Assembly: GCA_029204225.1 (NCBI GenBank)
Contig: CM055102.1
Coordinates: 255,501 to 319,500, forward strand
DNA from: Diphasiastrum complanatum
Lineage: Eukaryota; Streptophyta; Lycopodiopsida; Lycopodiales; Lycopodiaceae
Direction: 5' to 3'
DNA: 64,000 nt
Shown here: positions 20,501 to 34,094 of the stretch, one piece after another
Numbering within the stretch: position 1 is the first letter of the stretch
How the letters are laid out: every line of letters begins with the position of its first letter
Notes under the pieces: generated by a model
Seen by the model: the letters and a program-made list of their open reading frames with translations, nothing else
Database searches by the model: none
Told to the model about the DNA's origin: nothing
Translations under genes and position numbers: made by a program

Positions 20501-21834
20501 GATCATCAAATTCATTGAATAAGACCTCTTTTCCAGATCCATTATTTGCTAGAAAACCATGAGAACCAATATCCACTTGCATAGCATCATCTACACAAGA
20601 AGATTCTCCAAAACATGTGAGTAAAGCAAAATGAGTCACTTCCACTTGCTTACCCTTCTCATCATATGTAGAAGGTGTTTGCCTTTGCCTTGATGTCCTC
20701 CTTGGATTTTGACTTGATGAAGGTACATCACTTACCATCTAAAGTAGGATCCATGTCATCAACATCAAGAGTATTAGATCCATCCACTACCCAATTACTT
20801 GAAGACACCTTTGGAATGTTCTCCTCATAAAAAATGACATGTCTACCAATAATCACCTTATTAGTAGTAGGAATGTAAACCTTATAGGCTTTACTCACCT
20901 CACTATATCCAGAAAATATACCTTTCCTTGAAGATGGATCCTCCTTTGTCCTATTATCAAGACTTATATTGACATAGCAAGTGCATCCAAAAGTTCTAAA
21001 AAACTTGACACTCGACCTCCTCTTGAATAGCATCTCAAAAGTGTTTTCCATCCAATATAGGACTCAACCACCTATTGCATAGCAAGTTAGCACATAACAA
21101 GGCTTGATCCCAAAATGGTTTAGGAAGATTTGCACTTAACCTCATATCTTGGCTCCTTCACATAAAGTCCTATTCTTCCTCTCGGTCACTCTATTTTGTT
21201 GAGGTGTTCTTGGACATGTGCACTCCTTTGTTGAGGTGTCCTTGGACATGTGCACTCCCTTTGATCCCATGATCATCATAAAGGCTTTGAACCTAGTTGA
21301 GATATACTCACCACCATTGTCACTCCTCAAGCACTTGATCCTTGTGGAAAATTGGTTCTCCCTTGCAATCTTGAACTTCACAAAGACATCATACACTTCA
21401 TCTTTGCTCTTTAATAGATATACCCAACAATATCTACTAAAATCATCAATGAAATTTACATACATCTTAGCTCCACTATTGCTAATTGTAGTAATTCCAT
21501 GAATATTCGAATGTACAACTTCAAAAGGCTTTGTAGATCTAGATGTAGATCTAATATAAGGTAGTCTATGTGACTTTGACAAAGCACAAGACTCACAAAC
21601 ATGATTGATGTTAGTTAAGTATCTTGGAAGACCAATCACAACTTCTTTCCTCGCCATTACCTCCAATTCTTTGGAGTTGAGATGTCGCATCCTCTTATGC
21701 CAAACCTCTTGCATGGATATTTTCTCACTTGACACACATCCAACTTGGTTAGCAATAACACAAGCATCTAGTTTGAATAACTGTTGAAAATTGTCACTTC
21801 TCACTTGACATTGGTTCATGTAAATATTGATCAA
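20501..21834 (-). pseudogene. Copia pre-integrase, integrase and linker
   Basis: 21834 down to about 21150: VWHKRMRHLNSKELEVMARK, HVCESCALSKSHRLPYIRST, YVNFIDDFSRYCWVYLLKSK, LRSDNGGEYIS (second catalytic Asp), and VTERKNRTLCEG (catalytic Glu kept). The first catalytic Asp position reads VVHSNIHG, an Asn. A short direct duplication near 21215-21260 repeats the TKECTCPRTPQQN area. 20728-21051 is the integrase C-terminal region (FGCTCYVNISLDNR, GIFSGYSEVSKAYKVYIPTT). The linker includes RRTSRQRQTPSTYDEKGKQ, which normally precedes RT. Confidence 0.85.
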
Positions 21835-21845
21835 ACATTAGAATA

Positions 21846-22700
21846 TGTTGATGATATGATTTCACACGTGTGGAGCCTGTTCCCACGTGTGAAAGGATGT
21901 ACTTTTCATGTTCGTATATATCCAAATTGATTTTGTATCATTCTAGTTAGTGTGAACATGAAATGACTAGTTTTTAGTCAAGTTGACTAGTCACCTACAA
22001 ATTAGCTTTTCCTTGCATGTGCATGAGTAAATGCTCCCACATGGCAAGTAAATGTTCACACGTGTGTATAGAGTACTAGAAGATAAGAGTTGACCATTTT
22101 CCTTAGATCCTATTTTGTAGGGAATATTCCTATATTCTAGGAGACTAGCTTTTTGGATTTTAGTCATATTCTAGAAGGTCAACTATTGGATAAGGATCAA
22201 GGATGGATAAAATGGATAGATCTAAGTGATGTGGCACTCTTCACACGTGTGAAGGCCTACTGGACTGTACCAGACTCATGGATGTACTTGATCCACAAAA
22301 GGATCATCATTTTGCTAAGAAAAATGCTTCTTGGTTCCAATGGAAGGCTCGAACTTGAGACCAAAGAAACTTTGGATGTCAAGCGTTAACCAATTGAGCC
22401 AACTCCCTTGGGTTGCTAAGAAAAATGATGAGACTTTTGCACTCTACACTTTTGTGAGATTTCTAGTCATTTGTCTTGTGATTTTTATGCATGATTGCTA
22501 TCTAGTATCATTGTACTTGTTGTTTCAGGTGCAGGCTGTACAGTGGACAGTACTCCACACGTGTGAAGCCGCTCTCACTAAAAAATGATGTGTTGATCCA
22601 TTGCTCTTGCTTAAATCCAAGTGTAGTGAATCTAGATCAAGATCTAATGTGTAGAACTTGATAGATTCATTGATTAAGCAACCAATAACTCTCTATGATT
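21846..22700 (+). repeat. Solo LTR inserted in Copia element
   Basis: Homologous to the LTR at about 40740-41390 (shared ACGTGTGGAGCCT, TTAGATCCTATTTTGTAGG-type and TTCACACGTGTGAAGG blocks). It sits between the protease and integrase parts of the - strand element, so it inserted later. The left edge is TGTTGATGATATG at 21846; the right edge is approximate. Confidence 0.65.
22327..22412 (-). repeat. tRNA-derived SINE-like insert with perfect 15-bp TSD
   Basis: 86 bp flanked by exact copies of TTGCTAAGAAAAATG (22312-22326 and 22413-22427). On the - strand the insert has a tRNA-like head with box A TGGCTCAATTGG (22390-22401 on +), a CCAAAG-TTT-CTTTGG stem, and box B AGTTCGAGCC. It ends ACCAAGAAG with no poly(A) tail. 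It lies inside the solo LTR, so it postdates it. No complete acceptor stem, so not a functional tRNA gene. Confidence 0.8.
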
Positions 22701-23240
22701 GTAAAGTACAATCATTATTGTCCTAAAAATTGTAAAATTTATCAATAACTTCCCTTGTCTTTTACCTTTTGCTATCAAGACATCCTTCCTTATGATCATA
22801 CAAGCATCTCCATCAAACTCAACTTTAAAACCTTTGCGTAGCAATTGATTCACACTAAGCAGATTCTTAGTAGTAGATGGTATGAACAAAACATCCTTCA
22901 AATGAACATTCCTATTTGTGAAGAGAAAAATAAGAATTGTGCCAATCCCTTTGATTACACACTCACCATCATTGGCCGTGTAGATCACCCTCTTGTCATC
23001 TCCATATGCCAATAAAGAGGTGAAATACTCCTTGTGAAAGTCGTGTGTGAGCTTGCTCCACTGTCAATCCGCCATGGATCAATATCTCCAACATTGAGAC
23101 ATCACAAAGGCATCATCATTTGTGTTTTGAGCATCAACACCATCCTCATTAGAAGTTAGATTATCTTTCTTGTATCCTTGATCTCTCTTCTTTTTGTAGA
23201 AATCACTAGCAAAATGCCCCTTGATGCCACAATAGAATCA
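22674..23240 (-). pseudogene. Copia gag zinc knuckle and protease
   Basis: From 23230 down: FYCGIKGHFASDF (zinc knuckle with the last Cys missing), a linker, then protease-type sequence ECVIKGIGTILIFLFTNRNV, DVLFIPSTTKNLLSVNQLLR and a GKRQGKL end. The catalytic Asp-Ser-Gly region is disrupted by stops near 23060. It belongs upstream of the integrase at 21834, separated from it by the solo LTR. Confidence 0.75.
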
Positions 23241-23890
23241 CTTTCTAGTCTTCTCCTAGATTCGATAGGAATTGGCTGAGTTTTGTGACAGCCATCCATA
23301 TATTTGGCCTTGTGGTGCATACCATCACATACATGAGCGATCCAACCAAGCTTCAATATGGTCTTCTGTTCATAGTAGCTTTCTCCTTCTCTATCTCTGG
23401 GCACATGTCTGATGTAAGCTTCATCCCTGCTTCCATAGGAGTTCCCACTATGCTAGCTAACTTCATGTTGAACCTCTCCAATATGTTCAATATGTATTGT
23501 CCCTGGTTTATCCAAGTGATTCCGTTCACACGATTTCTTACTATTATTCCCATGCAGTAGTGTAGTGCTCCTAAATCTTTCATCTCAAATCTATTGCTCA
23601 ACTCTGAGACTTACAATGGCTCAACTCTATCCTATAGTGCAACAACTACAAGCATTCTCCCTACTCTCTTTACATACAAGAATAGGTCTGAGCAACATCT
23701 GTGAAAGCCCTTTCCTAAGAAGAAAAAATCTATCTTTTCATACCACATTCATGAAACTTGCTTTAGTTCGTAAAGTGCTTTCTTTAGTCGGCATACCGTA
23801 TTACCTCCATCTTCAAATGCTGGTGGCTGCTCCATGTACACCTCTTCTTGTAGTTCCCCATATAGAAAAGTTGTTTTTACGTCCCTCTGT
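23241..23890 (-). pseudogene. Copia reverse transcriptase fragment
   Basis: From 23890 down: [30 protein letters not shown], damaged YVDD area, then SNRFEMKDLGALHYCMGIIV, NILERFNMKLASIVGTPMEA, and after a frameshift SLVGSLMYVMVCTTRPNI. It joins the gag knuckle at 23240 and comes from a different copy than its neighbours. Confidence 0.8.
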
Positions 23891-26144
<2,254 letters not shown>

Positions 26145-26791
26145 TATGAAAATTGTCAACATTTCCTAGCTAGTTTGAGGCCTAAATTGGCAATTTTTGT
26201 ACATAGTTTTTGATCTGACCTTTCACACATGTGAAAGAGGCCTAGATACTTTTATTTTAGTATATATTTCATATTGAAGAAGTCTCAAACTTCAAGGCCT
26301 TCGAAATGACACCAAAATCAAGCTATTTGGACATATAGACCAAAATTGGCTATTTTAGGCTACTAGTGCCCTAAAATTGGGACCTAAGTTCTAGAGAGAG
26401 GAGAGAGAGTCATCTCTCTCACCTATATTAGGCTGAAATTCGTGGAGAATAGGTTGGAGAAACTTATTGTATTGTTGAGAGAGATCAATAGATGATTGTC
26501 ATAGTTTCTTCCTCCATTGAGAGCATTGCTTTGTGTATTGTCTTCAAGCTATTGTGTTTGATCTTAGGTGCTGTCCAAAAGTGGTAGGCTGCTGTAGTAA
26601 GGCCTGTTTGCTGCTATTTTTGGCTGCCATCAGTACCTTTTATTAGTTTCTTCTGTCTCTTTGTCAAGTTCATGTGTATCAAAGGTAGCATTAGGATGCT
26701 TTGCCATTTCTAGCTTTTGTAGCTTGTTGTGCAAAGATCTTAGCCAAGTATTTTGGGAGTTTGGATCCATTCAAGATCCAGTTGTTTTACA
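26145..26791 (+). repeat. 5' LTR of copy A
   Basis: 647 bp, TATGAAAATTG ... TTTTACA. It matches 29289-29942 and, inverted, 36763-37409. Carries the palindrome TTTCACACATGTGAAA at 26221-26236. Confidence 0.82.
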
Positions 26792-26803
26792 TGGTATCAG
26801 AGC
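26792..26803 (+). other. Primer-binding site
   Basis: TGGTATCAGAGC, exact plant Copia type, immediately after the LTR. Confidence 0.9.
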
Positions 26804-27089
26804 TAGTTGGATTCTATTTTTAGTAGGATTTCCATTTATGGTGATATTTGAATGTTTGATCAAGTTCTAGCATGATTATGCATTGCATTGTTGATCAAAT
26901 CTTACTAACCTTTGTTTGTTGAGTTGAACTTGTGGATCAAAAGCATATTTCAGGTCTATTGAAGATCAGAGGCTGAGAAGAAGCTATTTTGGATCAGATC
27001 ACACCTAATCATTTGTTGATTGTGAGGCTTGTGCATATTCAGTACTAACAATGTTCTTTTCAATCTATTGTTGACAATCTCCACTTCTA

Positions 27090-27172
27090 TGGATGAACAC
27101 TCTCCTTTGTGGATGAACACTCTCCTTAAGTGGATGAACCTTCTCCTTAAGTGGATGACAAATACTCTTTGA
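27090..27172 (+). repeat. 21-bp tandem repeat in leader
   Basis: About four copies of TGGATGAACACTCTCCTTAAG, degenerate at the last. Confidence 0.75.
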
Positions 27173-27942
27173 GTGATTTTGTAATTCTCCAAAAGGCTGA
27201 GCAAAGCTCCCACTTGAATGAAAGATCCCCTTTTGGGTGAACAGATTGTCAACAATCTTTTGCATAAATTTTGGTGTACTTTGTTGAGCATGTAAGTGAC
27301 TCTCCTTATGGAATTTGATTTGAGCATTTGCTGGAAGGTTTCATCATGCAAATGTGTTTTCAGGTTCTTAACAGGTTGAGGAACATTCTTCTGTGAAGTG
27401 ATCTTAGATCTACATCTAAACATCAAGATTTGACAAGCTAGTGAAGCTAGTCTTGTGATTCACTAAGTGTGCTCTTTCATTCACCTCTAAAGCTTGTATT
27501 TATCACTTGATGGAGTTTATAAACTTTTAGAAGTGTGTTTTACATGTGGTTTTACAGGTTGAATCAATATCTTAGTGTGTTGATCATATGTTTATCAAGT
27601 TTGTTCAATTCTAGGTATTCTTGGCAGCCTAGTCTTGTATATTTTCTAAGAATGCAAGTAACTCTTCACACCATAACTTGATCTAGTCATTTGCTGGAAA
27701 GTTTGAGAGCTTGAACAAGAGTGTTTTCAGGTCGGTTTGAGTTTGTAATCCATTCTTAGTGTGTGCAAAGTATTGCATGTGTTTCAATCTTCCTTTCTAT
27801 GCTTGGAGACCAGCCAGGTTCAAGATAGAAGTGTTTTAGGGTCCTAGATTTTCTGAGATCTCCTTATCCATCATTTGTTGAGAGAAAAGTGAGTGCTAGG
27901 TGCATTAGTATAGAGCCTAAAAGTTGAAGATCCATTATATCC

Positions 27943-28976
27943 ATGGCTTCCAATGGTGGGATCATGTTAGAAACTAATGATAGGTTGAGTTCATCAAACT
28001 ACTCTACCTGGAAAGTGAGGATGGAGTCCTTACTTGAGTTGAATGAACTCATGGACATAGTTGCAAGAACTGAAGAGAGACCACCCACAGTTAGGCTTGA
28101 TACTCAACTTCATCTACTCTACTTCATGTTGGATAGAATTGTAGAAATCTATCTTTTGGTTTATGATGGTGACATTTTTTTCACTAACTATAGTGAAAGG
28201 TTGAAATCAAGCAATGATGAGATCTTGTGGGATGTTAATTATGTGTTTGAGAGGGAGTATCTTCAGAGGTTCAGATATGAAGATGTTTATAAATGCAAAG
28301 TCCTTGATGTTTTGTTGGAAGATCAAGATGTTGATCTTGAATTGCTTCATCAACACCAAGAGGCAAGTAGCAATTGGAAGCTAGTCAAAAGCATCAAAGG
28401 GGAGCCACATGGGCAAAGCATTTTGGATATGTTTTTACAGGTTCTTGAAGGTTCAAGTAAGGTTCTTGGAGCAGCAAGCAAGTGTCCTTTTACTCTACCT
28501 TACTTGTTTAATCTCATGTATGAACATTGTCATGTCAATGTGTTGGAATTGTCAAAATTCAATGAAACTAGTTCCATAGTTTTGCATCCTTTGGATCTTG
28601 GAGATGGAATAGTTATCATTGCTGGTTTCTATGATCAAGTACATGCATTCATTCAAATCTTGAAAGATATTGAAGTGTTCAATATGTTTACTTTTGAGCA
28701 AAGTTCAAGGTCTAGCGTCCTAGTGTTGGCAAATTGGCAAATTGTCGACAATGTAGGATCAAGGGTTGTATGCAAATCTTGTGGAGATACTTCAAGTATT
28801 TCAAGTTCAGGTTTTCTCATTCAAATGGAGAAGAGAACACATCATTTTTGCATTCATTCACTCAAGGGCTTTCATGGATTGGAGATCTACAAAGGCAAGG
28901 TGGTGATGGAGATTCGTTCATGGAGATACATGGTGCATTCACTATGGGCATAGAGGAATATGGAGGAGGCATGTAG
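27943..28976 (+). CDS. Element-encoded protein: gag N-terminus fused to unknown module (copy A)
   Basis: A 336-residue frame (27943-28953). Residues 1-47 are Copia gag N-terminus (SSSNYSTWKVRMESLLELNE). From about residue 115 (DVYKCKVLDVLLEDQDVDLE) it is the unknown module: KLVKSIKGEPHG, DMFLQVLEGSSKV, LMYEHCHVNVLELSKFNETS, VLHPLDLGDGIVIIAGFYDQ, FEQSSRSSVLVLANWQIVDN. Copies B and C share this at protein level. Near 28815 this copy is one base off relative to copy B, and the conserved frame continues as LQRQGGDGDSFMEIHGAF up to about 28976, so the C-terminus is frameshifted here. No catalytic motif recognised. It might be a structural protein, a captured host fragment, or a decaying spacer. 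Confidence 0.55.
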
Positions 28977-29288
28977 ACACATATTGGTTACTTTCACTTA
29001 CAACTTGTTTGCTGCTATTCTATAGAGAATTCCAAGGTGGATACATGGAGGAATCCTTTCATTATGATTCTATATTCTTTTACATTATCTTGTTCACCAT
29101 TCTATGTAAAATTGATGTAAGAAATAGTGAAGCATCCTATATGGGCACTATTATCTATATCAATTATGTTGTACTTCATATTGTACATATTAGAGCACTT
29201 GAGAAGAGATCTATTATCATGATGGATATCATTCTTAAGTTGGAGCAAAGTAGTGCTGTAAATCTAGCAAGTTCAGTTGAAGAGGGAG

Positions 29289-29942
29289 TGTGAAAATTGT
29301 CAACATTTCCTAGCTAGTTTGAGGCCTAAATTGGCAATTTTTGTACATAGTTTTGGATCTAACCTTTCACACGTGTGAAAGAGGCGTAGATACTTTTATT
29401 CTAGTATATACTTTATATTGAAGAAGTCTCAAACTTCAGGACCTTTGAAATGACACCAAAATTATGTTATTTGGACATATAGGCCAAAATTGGCTATTTT
29501 AGGCTACTAGTGCCCTAAAATTGGGTCCTAACTTCTGGAGAGAGGAGAGAGAGTCATCTCTCTCACCTATATTAGGCTGAAATTTGTGGAGAACAGGTTG
29601 GAGAAACATATTGTATTGTTGAGAGAGATAATAGATGATTGTCACAATTTCTTCCTCCATTGAGAGCATTGCTTTGTGTATTGTCTTCAAGCTTTTGTGT
29701 ATGATCTTAAGAGGTTTTCAAAAGTGGTAGGATGTTGTTGTAGGGCTGGTATGCTGTTGTTCTTGGCTGCCATCAGTACCTTTTATTAGTTTCTTTTGTG
29801 TCTTGAATGCTTTGTCAAGTTCATGTGTATCAAAGGTAGCATTAGGATGCTTTGCCATTTCTAGCTTTTGTAGCTTGTTGTGCAAAGATCTTAGCCAAGT
29901 ATTTTGGGAGTTCGGATCCATTCAAGATCCACTTTTTTCACA
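29289..29942 (+). repeat. 3' LTR of copy A
   Basis: 654 bp, preceded by GAAGAGGGAG and starting TGTGAAAATTG. Contains the perfect 16-bp palindrome TTTCACACGTGTGAAA at 29365-29380. Confidence 0.82.
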
Positions 29943-30400
29943 GAAAGTGCTCATGCATTTGTCATGAGGGTTAAGTCCTTAAGTGATGATCTCGCATGCA
30001 TTGATGAAAGCATAAAAGATGGTGAAATAGTCCAGGTTATGTTGAATGGTTTGCTAGATGAACAAGCTAACCTTGTGCAAAGTTTTGCCATTCAAAGAGT
30101 CTTGCAAAGTGTGGTTTACTTGCAAGAAATCTTATTGGCTAAAGAACATAGGTTGCAATCAAAGCTTGATGCTGCATCCTTTGGAGGTGAAGAGGCTTTC
30201 TTCATAAAAGGCAAAGTCAAAGGCAAAGGTAAAGGAAAAGGGAAATGGTCCAAAGTTGGTAACTCGGATCATGATAATAACTCTTCCTCCTCTTCTAATT
30301 CTTTTAGAAAGAAAGATAAGTCAAAGTTCAAGTGCTTTTATTGTGGGATAAAAGGTCATTTTGCAATTAATGTCATAAGAAGCAAAGTAATGAAGGTAGC
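29943..30400 (+). pseudogene. Copia gag C-terminal half
   Basis: Begins inside gag: SAHAFVMRVKSLSDDLACID, DGEIVQVMLNGL, ILLAKEHRLQSKLDAASFGG, a Lys/Gly-rich stretch (KGKVKGKGKGKGKW) and zinc knuckle CFYCGIKGHFAIN (last Cys lost). Closest relative in the window is the - strand gag at 45085-45710. It abuts the LTR at 29942 without a primer-binding site, so either a deletion or a nested insertion formed the junction. Confidence 0.8.
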
Positions 30401-30542
30401 AAGCAAAACAACTTTTGTACTTCTAATGAGGATCTAGATTCTTGTGATTCTCTCACGATGTGTTCTTCAAGTCTAATGTCAAGTGGAAGTGACAAGGATT
30501 CATGGATACCATTTGTGTATGATGAGATGTGAGATAACAACG

Positions 30543-31099
30543 TGTGTGAAGAACAATAGCATCAGAAGCTTATCAGAGATAGACGCAGTAGATGCTTTCG
30601 AGCATTGATTCTTTGTATTGTCAGTAATAGGTTCATTTCTTTTACCTATTGGATTAACATTGTAGAGCACATGGTTTGGTCCGCTATTGTCTTGTGCTCC
30701 ATGCTTAATCTAATAACAGTTCTGTTTTGTTCTGCGTTCAGATTTGTGTCAATATTGTTATGTTTTTCTACATTCTGTCTGACTCTCTTATTGCTCAATC
30801 TGGTAAACTGTTCTTAGCAAATTATTATTAGTCTAGCTATTCATTTGTCTAGCTGTTCGCGACAAATTATCCTTCTGATGTAATCAAATCGGCCATGATT
30901 TTTATCACTAACATTCTGTTCGTTTCCGAGAGGCGTAGTCATGCTTAGGAAAAGAGTAATATAGCTCATTCCGCTGCACACGAACACTTTCCGTTCGAGT
31001 TTGTTTCTCGTTCGTGTTTTGAGTTTGTTTCTTTTTGTGTGCATTTTTTTTTCGAGCTATTTTAGTTTCTCACACTCACACACCATCTTTCTCCAATAG
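30543..31099 (+). repeat. Isolated LTR of the 4.5-kb Copia family
   Basis: Inverted match to 4531-5231 and 6542-7230 over most of its length (GCATCAGAAGCTTATCA, GTCATGCTTAGGAAAAGAG, CGAACACTTTCCGTTCGAG). Ends TTTCTCCAATA. No partner LTR or primer-binding site next to it. Confidence 0.75.
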
Positions 31100-34050
31100 A
31101 CCAGGTCCTGACTCTCTTGGTTCAGCCACACAACCTAATTAGTCAAGGCCTGCAACATTTGCCCGTGGGATTGCTTAGTAGCTCTTTCGGAGAGCATCTG
31201 GTAGAGTTGATGTTGAAGGACCGTCAAGGCGGTCCAACAGCCTAGTGCTTGAGTATCCCAGTTGGCTGATGGTGGAAGAGTTATGATGGATGGTAGAAGA
31301 GGTGCGGTGATGGAGTTGGTGGTGATTGGTGGAACAATGGTGGTAAAAATGGTGTCAACAATATGAGTGACAATGGAGGTGATTGGAGTGGCGATGGCAA
31401 GATTCATGATGGTGAGAGCGATGGAACTTGTGACGGTGGTTGAGATAGGAGAAGTAATTACAGGGCGGGGACACAATCTGAACTATGGGGGAAGAGCGGA
31501 TGGGGCTATGTGCAGGGCTAGTGTGTGTTTGATTGGAATGCGTAGAAGAGGAGGTGAAGGTAGGCGAATAGTAGCGCGCATCCTACGAGGAGAGGCTGGC
31601 AGATGGAAAGGATGGTGGGGACATCTTGACACCTAGATGCTCTAGATGCATATAGGCGATGATGAGATCACCGCAGGTGATCCGTGAGGGGTGCTTGAAA
31701 GCAGCCTGTAACTCTTTAACGAGAAACGAGACCCAATCATAGACTATGTCCGTCCTCCCATTATGGTCGTCATGACAATGACCTGCTTGGACACACGGAG
31801 GGGATGGTGGGAACTAACAATGATAGTGACGGATATAAAATCTATCGTGTCACAAAGATGTGAATTCCTGAGTCATGAGATCATGTACTCGTCGTGGGTT
31901 TTGCTCTTAATGTCGTCTTGGTCTGGGTTGAGAAATGTGGATATGTCATCTTGGTTTGGATTGAGAAATGTCGATATGTCATGGGTGGCTGGCAGGTGAT
32001 CGGAGTGCAAAAGCATGAGATCTATGGAAATTAGTTGTGGGTCGAGGGGGATTGCGTGGTCTTGTCCTTTTAGGTAATGGTAAAAGTGTCGGTGGCAAAA
32101 GTGAAAAATGCTTGCTAGATTAGGGCAAGGTCCTGAAAAAGAGGTACTTGCATGTTATGAAGGCCAACGGTAGTTAGGATTGCAAGACAGCCATCAATGC
32201 GAAGAGCAACAATCTCTTGTTCCATAAGTAGAGGTAGAATGGTGTACTGCAAAGGTGTGCACGCGGCACGAGCAGCAGGTTGGCAGGTAGATCAGGGAGA
32301 TGTTTCTCCCTCCTCTCGGCTAGGTGATGTGGATGAGGTTGGGGAGGACGAAGAGGTGGATCCAATATGCTGGGATGTGGATGGTGAGGTAGAGGTGTGC
32401 ATGGACGTAGATGGACTGGAGGAACGATTGGGTCTAGCAGGTGTGGCGGCATTTTGAGTGACCCGGACTCGTTGACCAAGAGGGGTAGCAGCACCTGAAA
32501 GACAGCATTTCGGTGCCATTGGTGGAATCTAGTATAATGGTGGATAGATTCTGGGGGCAAATAAAGTATTGGAGTTATGTGGACCAGTGGTAGCAGACTT
32601 GTGGGGCTCTTTTTCTTTTCTCTTCTGGGCTCTCGTCTGGATAAATACTGGCATCGTAGATGCCTTGGGCTCTCCTACCACACTCATCAAATGCAGATGG
32701 GCAAAGTCTTCTCCTTGCTTCTCTTGACTATTTGGACATGTGAGATATGGGTGTCCATACCCGCAATCTCGACAAAGAGGCACAAAGTTGCCTTGAGGCT
32801 TGTTAGGGAACTCGACGATTCTATGGTTTTCTCCACATCCATAACACTTGATAGGAGCTCTAAATCATGTACCTTTGAGTTGATTGGCGTAGATCGGTAT
32901 TAAGTCTCCATTTGCACCATCTATGAAATGCATTGGAACTGAGTCTTGTGCTTCTCCCTCTAGATAGTAGGATTTTTCGGTGACTTTGACCATATTCAAC
33001 TGTCGACCAACTGGTTGTGGATTTTGTACCACTAAACCTTGGGTTCTGGAGAAAATGGGTGGTAACGCCAATCTAGGCGGCGGTTGGGGTAGGGCACCTT
33101 GACGTTGTGACAATGGAGCAGGGTGTGGAGCGGGCTGCTTGGTTTCTGAGATTGTAGCGACATTTGGTTGTATCATGGTTGCTCATATCACAAATATGAC
33201 AGTATCGTGCAGGTCACTCTAATCTTTGTCTCAACTGCGGGCACTCATTTCTAAGTGTGGTTGCCCTGGAAGTGTGGACACCAGGTGGCTTCTCTCCTTG
33301 GATAGGCGTGGGTAGGGCCTGATTGCATGTCTTTCAGCTTTTGGTCTACTGCCGCGGTAAGGTCAGTTGTGAGCTTTTTGATATGCTCATTGCTTTGCAT
33401 GTGCAGCCGTATCGGCACTATTGGAAGTAGAGGTGAAAGCGTCATCATGCAGCTTATCCTTACGTTTGGTTTTTCGATCCCTTCTGCGTCTTCATTCCTG
33501 ATCAGAGTTATCAGAGTCCAAACTAGTGCTCTCGCTATCATCAACTCTCCTAATGGCATCGACGCAGGCTGCTTGAAAAGACACACATTTGTATCTTTGC
33601 TTCATTTGCAACCTGATTTTCTTGGGTAGTCCTGCCATGAACCATGTTAGGACGCTATGGTCTGGGATAGTATCAAGGTCGCATCCACCACGCAATTTTT
33701 TGATCCGCTCAATATAATCGCGTAGGGACTCGTTCTTCGTATCCATACGAATTCGGCCTAATTGCAAGAATGGATCAGAAAGGAAAAGTATGGTTTTGAA
33801 TCTTGTGATAAATTCAGCCTGTAAAATATTCCAATCGTCGCATTCGTTCTGCTCAAGATTGAAATACCAATCTTTAGCAATATCAATTAAGCACAGATTG
33901 AAGTATCTTAACAACTCTTGTGGGCTGTCATCTCTGTAGGCTCTACATGCTTGGGTGTAGATCTGTAGAAATCGTCACGAATCTCCCTTGCCATCAAACC
34001 TCGGAAGGTCAATTTTGGAAAAATTTCGCGTGATGCATAGTTGCTAGAAA
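31100..34050 (-). pseudogene. Ty3/Gypsy gag, decayed
   Basis: From 34040 down: GKGDS, AYRDDSPQELLRYFNLCLID, AKDWYFNLEQNECDDWNILQ, EFITRFKTILFLSDPFLQLG (retrotransposon gag domain), MDTKNESLRDYIERIKKLRG, then a zinc-finger-like CPHFQGNH and, further on, two knuckles CYGCGENHRIVEFP and CRDCGYGHPYLTCP. A Pro/Ser/Thr-rich region follows (about 32500-32200), then low-complexity coding to about 31130 with LTVLQHQLYQMLSERA, a possible coiled coil. Several frameshifts and stops. It ends exactly where the LTR at 31099 ends, so the 3' part (pol) is lost. Confidence 0.75.
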
Positions 34051-34094
34051 CCATTAATAGTGTATTGTGCCATTAAGATTTTTCAAACGATTGA

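Larger units (their letters stand above)
26145..29942 (+). mobile_element. Two-LTR Copia-derived element lacking pol (copy A)
   Basis: 5' LTR 26145-26791, primer-binding site 26792-26803, a 1.1-kb leader, a gag-start-plus-unknown coding region at 27943-28976, a polypurine tract at about 29280-29288, and 3' LTR 29289-29942. Protease, integrase, RT and RNase H are all absent. The two LTRs are nearly identical by eye, suggesting fairly recent insertion. I see no matching 5-bp target duplication; the sequence after the 3' LTR is gag of another Copia copy. Confidence 0.78.

Noticed and set aside
22327-22412. A functional tRNA gene
   Set aside because: Box A and box B are present but I cannot pair a full acceptor stem or D and anticodon stems. 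The target duplication shows a retroposed insert.
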